Part shown: positions 17,294 through 26,248 of the stretch, piece by piece
Numbering within the stretch: position 1 is the stretch's first letter
Layout: the number at the start of each line of letters is the position of its first letter
Translations under genes and position numbers: made by a program
Assembly (NCBI RefSeq): GCF_022701295.1
Contig: NZ_CP033204.1
Span: forward strand, 2,728,001-2,792,000
DNA: 64,000 nucleotides
Source of the DNA: Sphingopyxis sp. YF1
GTDB lineage: Bacteria; Pseudomonadota; Alphaproteobacteria; Sphingomonadales; Sphingomonadaceae
Direction of reading: 5' to 3'
The notes under the pieces: generated by a model
What the model saw: the letters and a program-made list of their open reading frames with translations, nothing else
Told to the model about the DNA's origin: nothing
The model's database searches: none

Positions 17294-18969
17294 CCACATC
17301 GTTCCCCGAACCCGGCTTTCCCGCCACCATCCCCGGGCTGATCCATGCCTTCGCCGCGCACCACGGCGAAGCCGAGGCGATGGTGCGCGACGGCGAGCGG
17401 GTGAGCTTCGCCGATCTCGACCGGCAGTCGGCGGCGGTCGCGCGGGCGCTGCTCGAACGCGGGGTCGGCAAGGGCGCGCGGATCGCCATCCTCGCCCCGC
17501 CCTCGCCCGAATTCGTCGTTGCGGTGCTCGCGGCGGGGCGCATCGGCGCGATCGCCGGACCGCTCAGCACGCTCTATCAGGCGCCCGAGCTGCGCTGGGT
17601 GCTCGCCAACGCCGAGTTCGACCATCTGATTGTCGCCGACGCCTTCCTCCGTCACGACTATCTCGCACGGCTCGAGGAAGCGCTGCCGGGGCTCGCCGAG
17701 GCAGGCGGCGGTCCACTCCATCTCGCCGCAGCGCCGCGACTGCGGCACATCCATGTCATCGGGGCGCCCGCCCGCCCCTGGTCGCAGCCCTTCGCGGCAC
17801 TGCTCGCGGGGAGCGAAGTCGTTGATGCGGCAATGCTGCGCGCGGTCGAGACGCTGGTGACGCCCGCCGATCCCTTTTGCATCATCCACACGTCGGGCAG
17901 CACCGCGCACCCCAAGGGGGTGATCCACGGCCACGGCCCGCTGGTCCGCCACAGCCGCCAGATGGGGCTGGACTTCACCCCCTTCGGCCCCGGCGACCGG
18001 GTGATCACGACGCGCGCGATGTTCTGGGTCGCGGGTTTCGTGGCCACCCTTTTCTACAGCCTCAACAACGGCGCCTGCCTGATCGTCACCGGCGACGGAT
18101 CGCCCGCCAATGTCGCGCGGCTGATCCGCGACGAGGGCGCCAACGCGCTGGCCGGCGATGCCGGCTGGTTCGACGTGCTGCGCGATTCGGCCGAGCTGCG
18201 CGCGGCGGGCTGCGACGTCGTGCGGCTGAACATGGACAGCGCCGGCATCGCACGCGCGGGACGTTTTGCGAGCGACCATCTGGACCGGCGCTGCGGCGCG
18301 GCAACGCCGGTGCCCAACGCCCGTTTCGCGCGCACCTTCGGCATGACCGAGACGCTGGGCGGGCATACGTCGGCGCGGTTCGACGAACTGCTGCCCGAAG
18401 ACCGCCCGTCGTGGCAGGGGCGCGCGGTGCCCGGGGTCGAGCTCAGGATCGTCGACCCCGACACGCGCCGTCCCCTGCCGCCGGGCGAGGTCGGCGAATT
18501 GCTCGTGCGCGGCTATTGCCTGATGCTCGGCCTCGCGGGGCGCGAGCGGCACGAGACCTTCGATGCCGACGGCTATTATGCGACCGGCGACCTCTGCCGG
18601 CTCGACGCCGAGGGTTATCTGAAGTTCGAGGCGCGGCTGGGCGAGATGATCAAGATCCACGGCGCCAATGTCGCGCCGCTGGAGGTCGAGCTGGCGATGA
18701 CCGGGCTGCTCGGCATCGAAAAGGCGGGCGTTGTCGGGATCGCGCAGGGCGACGACACGCAGCTCGTCGCGGCGGTGCTGATGGCCCCGGGGCGCACCCT
18801 CGACGAAGCCGCCGTCGTCGCCGAGCTGAAGCAGCGGCTGTCGTCGTTCAAGGTCCCGAAACGCATCGTCGCCCTTGTCGAAAGCGAGCTGCCCGCGACC
18901 GGATCGGGCAAGATCAAGAAGGCCGAACTCGCGACCCTGATGGCCGGAATGTTCCGCGGACAATCATGA
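17290..18969 (+). CDS. AMP-forming acyl-CoA synthetase/ligase
   Basis: 559 residues. ATP loop IIHTSGSTAHPKGVIHGHG, A5 TFGMTETLGGHTSA, the YYATGDLCRLDAEGYLKFEARLG hinge, and the C-terminal catalytic lysine context LPATGSGKIKKAEL. Activates a carboxylic acid as its CoA thioester. Between a hydrolase (ATGA overlap) and the hydratase genes, which places it at the entry to a beta-oxidation-like branch. Third ligase of the cluster; the three differ in motifs and probably in substrate. Confidence 0.92.
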   Translation: MTTSFPEPGFPATIPGLIHAFAAHHGEAEAMVRDGERVSFADLDRQSAAVARALLERGVGKGARIAILAPPSPEFVVAVLAAGRIGAIAGPLSTLYQAPELRWVLANAEFDHLIVADAFLRHDYLARLEEALPGLAEAGGGPLHLAAAPRLRHIHVIGAPARPWSQPFAALLAGSEVVDAAMLRAVETLVTPADPFCIIHTSGSTAHPKGVIHGHGPLVRHSRQMGLDFTPFGPGDRVITTRAMFWVAGFVATLFYSLNNGACLIVTGDGSPANVARLIRDEGANALAGDAGWFDVLRDSAELRAAGCDVVRLNMDSAGIARAGRFASDHLDRRCGAATPVPNARFARTFGMTETLGGHTSARFDELLPEDRPSWQGRAVPGVELRIVDPDTRRPLPPGEVGELLVRGYCLMLGLAGRERHETFDADGYYATGDLCRLDAEGYLKFEARLGEMIKIHGANVAPLEVELAMTGLLGIEKAGVVGIAQGDDTQLVAAVLMAPGRTLDEAAVVAELKQRLSSFKVPKRIVALVESELPATGSGKIKKAELATLMAGMFRGQS

Positions 18970-18979
18970 TAATCATATA
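18970..18979 (-). promoter_or_regulatory. TATATGATTA motif, copy 3 (exact, minus strand)
   Basis: It lies directly after the ligase stop codon and 77 bases before the hot-dog hydratase start. Its presence inside an apparently continuous operon suggests the hydratase and enoyl-CoA hydratase genes have their own regulated promoter. Confidence 0.55.
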
Positions 18980-19055
18980 ACGAATTTACTTGATTCAACC
19001 TCCCGGCGCCTGCATGGATTCGGAAACCAGAGGCAGAGGAAGCGAGAAGAGAGAG

Positions 19056-20309
19056 ATGGTAGAAGCCAGCACCAAGGAGCGGCCGGACACATACGGCATC
19101 CTGACCGACGAGGGCATTGCGAAGCTGCGCGAACGCGTCGGCATCCAGGTCAACAAGCCGACCCCGCCGCACAATTATGAAGTCACGTGGGACGGCACGC
19201 GGCATTTCGCCTTCGGCTATGGCGACGACAATCCCCTGTGGTGCGACAAGCATTATGGCGAGAAGACGCGCTGGGGCGGACTGATCGCGCCGCCCAATTT
19301 CCTCTATACCATGGGCGTGTCCGACGCGCCGCCGATCACCCCCGAGGTGAAGGCGATGATGAAGGGCGATCCGCTCGCCGGGCTCGGCTCCTATCAGGCG
19401 CAGATGGAATTCGAATGGTGGCGTCCGCTGCGCCTCGGCGACCAGCTCAAGCAGCGTTTTGCGCTGATCGGCGTGCAGGTGAACGACAAGAGCGGCTTTG
19501 CCGGGCGCACCGTGTCCGAAGTCAACGGCTACATCTATCGCAACCAGGACGACGAACTGCACGCGATCCAGCGCGGCACGTGGATCCGCGCCGAACGCCA
19601 TGCGTCGAAGGAGAAGAAGAAGGAATATGACCTTCCGACCCCCTACACCGATGCCCAGCTCGCCGAGATCGACGCCTGCTACGCCGCCGAAACGCTGCGC
19701 GGCGCCGAAACCCGCTATTGGGAAGACGTGATCGAGGGCGAGGAATTGCAGACGATCGTCCGCGGTCCGCTGCGCACCAGCGACATCGTCGTCTGGCACG
19801 TCGGCTGGGGCATGCAGCTCACCCCGCCGGGCGCGTTCCGCCAGAGCTGGAAGATCCGCGCCAAGGTCCCGGGCCTCTACACCCCCAACGAGCTCAACGT
19901 CCCCGACACGGTCCAGCGCCTGCACTGGGAAAAGGCATGGGCGAACGAACTCGGTATCCCCATCCCCTATGACTATGGCGGGCTGCGCGAAACCTTCCTG
20001 ACCAACATCTGCACCAACTGGATGGGCGACGACGGCTGGCTGTGGAAGATGTCGTGCCAGCACCGCAAGTTCGTCTACACCGGCGACACCTATTGGATCA
20101 AAGGCAAGGTCCGCAAGAAGGTGCAGGAAGAGGGCCGCAACGAGGTCCACCTCGACATCTGGGTCGAGAACCAGCACGGCACTGTCGTGTCGCCGGGCAA
20201 CGCCGTCGTCCTGCTGCCGACCCGCGACGCGCCGGTCGAGCTGCCGAAGCCGGCGAAGGAAAATATCGACGAGATGTACGCTTATGAAGTCGAGCGGCTG
20301 AAGCAGTAA
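19056..20309 (+). CDS. MaoC/FAS1-like double hot-dog dehydratase
   Basis: 417 residues from ATG 19056 (GAGAGAG upstream). The N-terminal half has the hydratase segment FAFGYGDDNPLWCDKHYG, as in the FAS1-like dehydratase domain of acyl-CoA hydratases. The C-terminal half repeats a hot-dog-like region containing HRKFVYTGDTYWIKGKVRKK. The family adds water to or removes it from CoA- or ACP-bound enoyl groups. Length and layout match the two-domain proteins found in catabolic clusters for steroids and terpenoids. Followed by an enoyl-CoA hydratase gene 54 bases downstream. The exact acyl substrate is unknown. Confidence 0.8.
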   Translation: MVEASTKERPDTYGILTDEGIAKLRERVGIQVNKPTPPHNYEVTWDGTRHFAFGYGDDNPLWCDKHYGEKTRWGGLIAPPNFLYTMGVSDAPPITPEVKAMMKGDPLAGLGSYQAQMEFEWWRPLRLGDQLKQRFALIGVQVNDKSGFAGRTVSEVNGYIYRNQDDELHAIQRGTWIRAERHASKEKKKEYDLPTPYTDAQLAEIDACYAAETLRGAETRYWEDVIEGEELQTIVRGPLRTSDIVVWHVGWGMQLTPPGAFRQSWKIRAKVPGLYTPNELNVPDTVQRLHWEKAWANELGIPIPYDYGGLRETFLTNICTNWMGDDGWLWKMSCQHRKFVYTGDTYWIKGKVRKKVQEEGRNEVHLDIWVENQHGTVVSPGNAVVLLPTRDAPVELPKPAKENIDEMYAYEVERLKQ

Positions 20310-20363
20310 TCCCGGCCTTTGACCGCGGCGCCGCGCGCGCCGCGGTCCAGACATGGACCGAGC

Positions 20364-21134
20364 ATGACATACGACCATATCCGGTACGAAAAGCGTGGGG
20401 CCGTTGCGGTCATCACCTATGACAAGCAGGAGCGGCGCAACGCGTGGAGCCCGCCGCTCTATCGCGAAACCGAGCGCGCGATCGAAAGCGCGAACGGCGA
20501 CGACGAGATCGGCGCGATCGTGCTCACGCACGAAGGGCCGATCTTCTGCGCCGGGACCGATTTCAAGGCGGGGCCGGAAGTCGACCCCGACACCGGCAAG
20601 AAGCTCAACATCGCGCAGATCTGCATGATGCAGGACACGGGCTGGATTCACCTGCTCGCACGGTCGAAGCCGATGGTCGGCGCGGTGCACGGCGCGGCGA
20701 TCGGGCTGGGGGTCACCCAGTTGTTGCCGATGGACATCCGCGTCGGCGGCGAAAGCTCGACGTGGAGCTTTCCCTTCCTGTCGCTGGGCTTCATGCCCGA
20801 ACTCGGCTGCACCGCCCTCCTTCCGCGGCTCGTCGGCTATGGCCGCGCGCTCGACATCTGCCTGACCTCGCAAAAGCTGACCGCGGCGGAGGCGAAGGAG
20901 ATCGGGCTGATCAGCCGCGTCGTGCCCGACGAACAGGTTCTCGACGAAGCGGTGGCCGTCGCGGAAAAGCTCGCCGGCGTACCCAAGCTGCAGATGCGGC
21001 TGACGCGCGGGCTGTTCGCGGCGAACGCGCTCGAGGCCGATACCAACGCCTATCTGCGGCGCGAGACCGACGCCTTCATCGAAATGCTGCGCGCCGCCAA
21101 ACGCGCGCGCGAGGCGGCGGCGGCCAAGCCCTAG
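20364..21134 (+). CDS. Enoyl-CoA hydratase/isomerase family protein
   Basis: 256 residues. Crotonase signatures: IVLTHEGPIFCAGTDFKAGP (CoA-binding and first oxyanion strand), HGAAIGLGVTQLLPMDIRV (second oxyanion hole) and MPELGCTALLPRLVG, which carries the usual glutamate. The enzyme hydrates enoyl-CoA, or in some members cleaves a hydroxyacyl-CoA by retro-aldol reaction. Start ATG 20364 has a weak ribosome site. Last gene of its operon, ending 14 bases before the convergent sulfatase gene. Confidence 0.92.
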   Translation: MTYDHIRYEKRGAVAVITYDKQERRNAWSPPLYRETERAIESANGDDEIGAIVLTHEGPIFCAGTDFKAGPEVDPDTGKKLNIAQICMMQDTGWIHLLARSKPMVGAVHGAAIGLGVTQLLPMDIRVGGESSTWSFPFLSLGFMPELGCTALLPRLVGYGRALDICLTSQKLTAAEAKEIGLISRVVPDEQVLDEAVAVAEKLAGVPKLQMRLTRGLFAANALEADTNAYLRRETDAFIEMLRAAKRAREAAAAKP

Positions 21135-21148
21135 GGCGGCGGCCGCGC

Positions 21149-23431
21149 TCAGCGCAGCAGCACCGTGACATCCTCGAGCTTCGCGTCGAACGCGAAGGGT
21201 ATGCGATAATCCTCGCTGACCGGGGTGCCGGTATCGACCCCGACGTCGAAGGTTTCGGAGAGCGGCATCAGCAGGCGGATCGTCGCGGGGACGCGCAGGC
21301 TGCGCGGCGGCGCGCCGTCGACCGACAGCCGCACCGTGCCGCCCTTGCCGAGCCCGCCGCCGTCATAGTCGAAGTCGACCCGGATCTCGTGGCGTCCCGG
21401 CGCCAGCGGACCGCTCCAGTCGAGCGTGCTGCGCTCGAGCCCCAGCCGGTTGTAGACGAAGCGCGGGACGCCCCCCCGGACATAGAGGCCGTAGCCGCCG
21501 AAGCGGCCGCCCTGCGTGACCAGCATGCCGTTGCCCCCGCCCGCGGGCACCTCGACCGTCGCGACGAGCGAAAAGGACCGGTTGAGCACCGCGGGCGCGA
21601 TCGCACCCGGGATGCGGCTGACCCCGGCGGGATAGGAAAAGCGCGTCCGCCCGCTGTTGATGTCGGGCGCCGGCAGCCCGCGCGGCGCGCGCGCGATCGG
21701 CAGTGCATGGTTGCGTTCGGCCTCGCGCCCGAACAGCGCCTTGAGCTCGGCGAGCTTCGCGGGGTGGCGCGCCGCAAGGTTGACCGACTGGCTGAAATCG
21801 CGCGACAGGTCGTAAAGCTCCCACGTCCGGTCGGCGAAGGGCACGTCCTTGAGACCGGTGAACTGCCACGGCATCGACACGGGGCGCGTGTTGGCGAGCC
21901 AGCCGTCGGCATAGATCGCGGCATCGGCCGACAGCTCGAAGAATTGCGTCCGCCGCGCCGGTGGCGCCGCCGCATCGCCGAGCGCATAGAGCATCGAGAC
22001 GCCGTCGAGCGTCATCTGCGGCACCCCGGCGACCGTCGCGGGCGCCTCGATCCCCGCCGCTTCGAGGATCGTCGGCACCACGTCGGTCAGATAGTGATAC
22101 TGGCTGCGCACCCCGCCGTGCGCGTCCGGCGCACCGCGCGGCCACGACAGCACCATCGCGTTGCGCGTCGCGCCGAGGTGCGAGGCGACGCGCTTGAAAT
22201 AGGGAAAGGGCGTCGACATCGCATGCGCCCAGCCGGTCGGGAAATGGCCATAGGTCATCGGGCCGCCGAAGCGGGCGATGTTCGCCAGCGCGACCGGATA
22301 ATCGGCCTCCCCTTCCTCGTTGAGCCCCGCGGTTTCGTTGAACAGGCCGTTGGCGCCGCCCTCGGCGCTCGATCCATTGTCGCCCTGGACGAAGATGACG
22401 AGCGTGTTGTCGAGTTCGCCCGCGCGCGCGATCTCGTCGAGCAGGCGCCCGATCTGGTCGTCGGCATAGGCGATCGCGCCGGCATAGGCCTCCATCATCC
22501 GGGCGTAGAGGCGCCGCTTTTCGGCGGGCAGGCTGTCCCACGCCGCGATCTCGGGCGGGCGCGGCGTCAGGCGCGTGCCCGCAGGGACCGTCCCCGCCGC
22601 GATCTGCCGCTTGAGCGTGCGGGTGCGCAGCGCGTCCCAGCCGATGTCGAACTGCCCGCGGAACCGGTCGATCCACCCCGGCGGCGCCTGGAACGGCGAA
22701 TGCGCGGTGCCCGTCGCATAATAGAGGAAGAAGGGCTTGCCCGGCTCGGCCGCGTGCTGACGGCGCAGCCACGTCACCGCGCGGTCGGCGAGATCCCTGT
22801 CGAGGATATAGCCGGGATCGTCGGCGGGCGGCTCGACGGGTTCGGTGCCGAGATAGAGCTGCGGCGCGAACTGGTCGGTGTCGCCGTCGAGAAAGCCGTA
22901 GAAATATTCGAAGCCGAGCCCCGTCGGCCAGCGATCGAACGGGCCGGTCGGGCCGGTTTCCCACTTGGGCGTCAGATGCGCCTTGCCCACCATCGCACTG
23001 TTGTAGCCGCCGTCGCGGAGGATGCGGGCGATCGTCGCGGCGCTCGCAGGCAGGATGCTGGTGTAGGCGGGGTGCGAGCTCGCCGCGTTGGTGACCCCCG
23101 ACATGCCGACGCGCCCCGGGTTGCGCCCGGTCAGCAGCGCGGCGCGGCTCGCCGAACAGATCGCGGCGGTGTGGAAGCGGTTGAAGCGCAGGCCGCGCTG
23201 CGCGAGCCGGTCGAGCGTCGGGGTCGGGATCGGCCCGCCGAAGGTCGACGAGGCCGCAAAGCCGATATCGTCGGTCAGCACGACGAGCACATTCGGGGCG
23301 TTCGCGGGGGCGGTGCGGCGTTCGGGCCAGGCGGGCCGCGGGTCGGCATCGGGCGCGGCGACGGCGGCGACGGGTACGACCAGCGCCGCGCAGGCCGTCA
23401 GCGCCGCCAGCGAGAGCGAGCGTCGGATCAT
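21149..23431 (-). CDS. Exported arylsulfatase (type I sulfatase)
   Basis: 760 residues with a signal peptide (MIRRSLSLAALTACAALVVP, cleavage near AVA-APDA), so periplasmic. Metal ligands D54/D55 in VLTDDIGF, and the formylglycine motif C92-S-A-S-R96 followed by AALLTGR. The canonical motif is C-x-P-x-R; here the proline is alanine. After the catalytic domain there is a long C-terminal extension (about 560-760). It would hydrolyse a sulfate ester once the cysteine is converted to formylglycine; no maturation enzyme is encoded in the window. Downstream of a TonB receptor gene on the same strand, suggesting uptake and desulfation of a sulfated compound. Confidence 0.9.
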   Translation of the reverse strand: MIRRSLSLAALTACAALVVPVAAVAAPDADPRPAWPERRTAPANAPNVLVVLTDDIGFAASSTFGGPIPTPTLDRLAQRGLRFNRFHTAAICSASRAALLTGRNPGRVGMSGVTNAASSHPAYTSILPASAATIARILRDGGYNSAMVGKAHLTPKWETGPTGPFDRWPTGLGFEYFYGFLDGDTDQFAPQLYLGTEPVEPPADDPGYILDRDLADRAVTWLRRQHAAEPGKPFFLYYATGTAHSPFQAPPGWIDRFRGQFDIGWDALRTRTLKRQIAAGTVPAGTRLTPRPPEIAAWDSLPAEKRRLYARMMEAYAGAIAYADDQIGRLLDEIARAGELDNTLVIFVQGDNGSSAEGGANGLFNETAGLNEEGEADYPVALANIARFGGPMTYGHFPTGWAHAMSTPFPYFKRVASHLGATRNAMVLSWPRGAPDAHGGVRSQYHYLTDVVPTILEAAGIEAPATVAGVPQMTLDGVSMLYALGDAAAPPARRTQFFELSADAAIYADGWLANTRPVSMPWQFTGLKDVPFADRTWELYDLSRDFSQSVNLAARHPAKLAELKALFGREAERNHALPIARAPRGLPAPDINSGRTRFSYPAGVSRIPGAIAPAVLNRSFSLVATVEVPAGGGNGMLVTQGGRFGGYGLYVRGGVPRFVYNRLGLERSTLDWSGPLAPGRHEIRVDFDYDGGGLGKGGTVRLSVDGAPPRSLRVPATIRLLMPLSETFDVGVDTGTPVSEDYRIPFAFDAKLEDVTVLLR

Positions 23432-23523
23432 CGCGATACCTCTTCTGGCAGCGGCGGGACGAATGCCGCCGCGGTTTCGGAACGAGGCGCGCGCGCCGCC
23501 CGGTTAAGGGCGGCGCGGCACGA

Positions 23524-26097
23524 TCAGCGGGCGTCGCTCCCGAACCGGTATTTCAGGCTGACGCCCCACATCCGCGGCGGTGCATAGATGGCGCCGCGCA
23601 CCCCCAGCGACGAGCGCTGGGTCAGATCGTTGCCGCCGATGCGATAGAGCTTGTTCGTCGCATTGGTCAGGAAGACGCCGAGGTCGACGGGCTGCCCCAT
23701 CACATCCTTCCAGTTGAGGGTGAAATCGAGCGTCGTGTAGGCGGGTTCGATCGCCGCGGGATTGAGGCGACTGGTGTCGGTAAGCGCGACATTCGACTGG
23801 TGATAGAGCCGGCCGCCGACGCTGACCTTGCCGATGCTGTCGTCGAGCGGCAGCACATAGTCGAGGTTCAGCGTATATTGCGTCTTGGGCACCGAGTTGA
23901 AGCGGTTGTCCGAACAGAAGCCGACGATCGACACCGAGGCCGGGTCGCACGGATTGCGGACTGCGTCGGGCGTGGTCCGGTCGAACTTGGCATCGGTGTA
24001 GGCAAAGGTTCCGCCCAGCGTCAGCCCTTCGACCGGGATCAGGCTGACCTCGAGCTCGATGCCCTTGATCCGGCCGTTGTTGACATTCTGCACCTGCGAC
24101 ACCGGCACCGCGCCGGGCAGCACGACATTTTTCTGAATGCCCTTGTAGCGGTCGGTATAGGCCGCAAGGTTGGTGCGCAGGAAGACGCCGTCGAAATCGA
24201 AATCGGCCTTGATGCCCGCCTCGATCGACACGTCGGTTTCGGGCGCATAGGCGGGATCAACCCCCGGGGGCGCCGACGAATTGACGCCGCCGGGGCGATA
24301 GCCCTTGCTGACCTTGGCATAGAAGAGCTGGCCCGCGTCGGTGTTGTACGACGCGCCGAAGGTCCAGGTCGTCGACTTGAACGATCCGCGCGTCTCGACG
24401 CAGCGCGCCGTGCCGAGGACATTGTTGAGCGGAACGACGCCGACGCCCGGGCCGAGGTCGAGCGAGCCGAAACCATAGTCGCGGCACTCGCCGTGCGGGA
24501 TCGGCGCAAAGGTCGAGGCGACCAGGACGTTGGCGAGCGGTTCGGGGACGTTGCCGCCGCCTGGTCCCATCAGGAACGCCTTCAGCGCCGCCTCGCCGCC
24601 GGGGAGCGGACTGAGATAGGTCGCCTGCCGCGACAGCACCTTGTCGTGCGTGTAGCGCAGGCCGCCGTTGATCTTGAAATTGTCGGTCACCGCGAATTCG
24701 AGCGAGCCGTAGATCGCCCGCGACTTGGTGGTCAGCTCGTTGACCCCGACGCGCTGGAGGACGGCGACGTTGATCGTCGCATTTTCGGACGGACCGCCGG
24801 GGCGCTGTTCGTCCATATAGCCGCCGAGCGCCCAGTTGAGGCGCCCGTCGATCGCGCGCCCCGACAGCCGCAATTCCTCGCTGAACTGTTCGGCGTTGGT
24901 GAACAGCACGTCGGTGTTCGGACAGGAGGAATGGCAGGTCAGCACCGCGGCACCGTTGGCGGCGCCGAAGTTCGATGCCTCGTCCTCCTTTTCGCGGATG
25001 TAGCCGAAGATGTTGGTGACCTGGATATCGTCGGTCAGGTCGGCGACCGTGCGGTTGACGATATAGAGATTCTTGCGCTTGCTGTAGAGCGGGTCGACCA
25101 GCGACACCGCGCGCGGACCGCGGGCGTTCTGCGCCGCGAGCTGCGCCTGTTGCGACGCAAGATAATTGGCGGCGGTGAAGGGCGTGAGCCCCGGCGCCAT
25201 CGCCTTGACGCTGCCGTTGGCGTCGATGCCATAACCACCCGCGAACAGCGCCGCCGGTCCGCCCACATTGGCGCCCAGCGCCGCCGCGTTGAGCCCGGTG
25301 AAGACCACCGCGGTGCCATTGTCGTGGGTGTTCTGGTACGACACGATCGTCGTATTCTCGAACGTGTCGGTCGGACGCAACGTCAGCGAACCGCGGAAGC
25401 CCTCATAGGCGATATTGTCGTGCCGCAGGCCGGTCGCAACATTGCGCGTGAAGCCGTCGCGCCGGGCGGTTTCGAATGCCCCGCGCAGCAGCACCTTGTC
25501 CTCGACGATCGGGATGTTGATCGCGCCGTTGACCGTGCGCAGCCCGTAGTTGCCGAGCTTGACCCCGATATAGCCGCCGAATTCATCCTTGGGGGTCTGC
25601 GGCGACACCATGACGTTGCCGCCGTCGGTGACGCGCCCGAAGTTGACGCCCTGCGGACCGCGCAGCACCTGGACGTTGGCGAGGTCGTAGAACTGGCCCT
25701 GCGTCAGCCGCGAAATCGGCACTTCGGCGAAATAGGTGATCACCGCCGGGAAGACGGTGCCGAACGAATAGCCCTGCCCGCGGATCGTGTAGGTCAAATT
25801 GTTGCGGTCGGAAACCGACGCCGACACCGCAAGCCCCGGCGTGGTCTGGACAAGGTCAACCGGATTGAAGGCGCCGCGCTGGTCCATCTGTTCCTGCGAC
25901 ACGACCGAGACCGCGACCGGCACGTCCTGCAGCCGTTCTTCCTGGCGGCGCGCGGTGACGACGATTTCGTCGAAGCCGCCACCGGCGGTTTCGGCTTCTG
26001 CGGGCGCCGATGCCGCGCCCCCGTCCTGCGCCAGGGCAGGCTGGGCGAACATCAGGCCGGCCGTGCCCGCGCACAGCATCGCTTTCCAGTTTTTCAT
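23524..26097 (-). CDS. TonB-dependent outer-membrane receptor
   Basis: 857 residues from the ATG at 26097 (GGAGAGG upstream). Signal peptide ends ALAQ; then GGFDEIVVTARRQEERLQDVP, the usual TonB-box-like start of sphingomonad receptors. Plug domain to about residue 170 (VQVLRGPQGVNFGRVTDGGN), followed by a 22-strand-type barrel ending in YRFGSDAR. It imports a large or hydrophobic ligand using TonB energy. Sulfatase gene follows 92 bases downstream. A good promoter lies in the gap upstream (26168-26212). Confidence 0.93.
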   Translation of the reverse strand: MKNWKAMLCAGTAGLMFAQPALAQDGGAASAPAEAETAGGGFDEIVVTARRQEERLQDVPVAVSVVSQEQMDQRGAFNPVDLVQTTPGLAVSASVSDRNNLTYTIRGQGYSFGTVFPAVITYFAEVPISRLTQGQFYDLANVQVLRGPQGVNFGRVTDGGNVMVSPQTPKDEFGGYIGVKLGNYGLRTVNGAINIPIVEDKVLLRGAFETARRDGFTRNVATGLRHDNIAYEGFRGSLTLRPTDTFENTTIVSYQNTHDNGTAVVFTGLNAAALGANVGGPAALFAGGYGIDANGSVKAMAPGLTPFTAANYLASQQAQLAAQNARGPRAVSLVDPLYSKRKNLYIVNRTVADLTDDIQVTNIFGYIREKEDEASNFGAANGAAVLTCHSSCPNTDVLFTNAEQFSEELRLSGRAIDGRLNWALGGYMDEQRPGGPSENATINVAVLQRVGVNELTTKSRAIYGSLEFAVTDNFKINGGLRYTHDKVLSRQATYLSPLPGGEAALKAFLMGPGGGNVPEPLANVLVASTFAPIPHGECRDYGFGSLDLGPGVGVVPLNNVLGTARCVETRGSFKSTTWTFGASYNTDAGQLFYAKVSKGYRPGGVNSSAPPGVDPAYAPETDVSIEAGIKADFDFDGVFLRTNLAAYTDRYKGIQKNVVLPGAVPVSQVQNVNNGRIKGIELEVSLIPVEGLTLGGTFAYTDAKFDRTTPDAVRNPCDPASVSIVGFCSDNRFNSVPKTQYTLNLDYVLPLDDSIGKVSVGGRLYHQSNVALTDTSRLNPAAIEPAYTTLDFTLNWKDVMGQPVDLGVFLTNATNKLYRIGGNDLTQRSSLGVRGAIYAPPRMWGVSLKYRFGSDAR

Positions 26098-26167
26098 GCG
26101 GTCCTCTCCCGTTCGGGCGCGTTGGCCCATCCTCTGCGAGTCTCCTTTGCGGAGCTATCGGGGGACG

Positions 26168-26212
26168 AGCGTAACGGCGAGCAAGCCTCTGTCAATATCG
26201 TATATATTATTC
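26168..26212 (-). promoter_or_regulatory. Promoter of the TonB receptor gene with adjacent degenerate cluster motif
   Basis: On the minus strand TTGACA (26195-26190) and TACGCT (26173-26168) are 16 bases apart, a good housekeeping-type promoter 71 bases from the start codon. Just upstream of the -35 box, TATATTATTC (26203-26212 on the plus strand) matches TATATGATTA with two mismatches, where an activator or repressor could act. Confidence 0.55.
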
Positions 26213-26248
26213 GGTAAATTGATATGAAAAATTCGACAGATCGACGGT

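Noticed and set aside
20444-23587. Plus-strand open frame of about 1047 codons
   Set aside because: It overlaps the enoyl-CoA hydratase in another frame and lies antisense to the sulfatase. Arg-rich, with no recognisable motif; an artefact of GC-rich codon use.
23800-26217. Plus-strand open frame of about 805 codons opposite the first TonB receptor
   Set aside because: The receptor frame has a signal peptide, TonB-box-like start, plug and barrel end; the antisense frame has no structure of its own.
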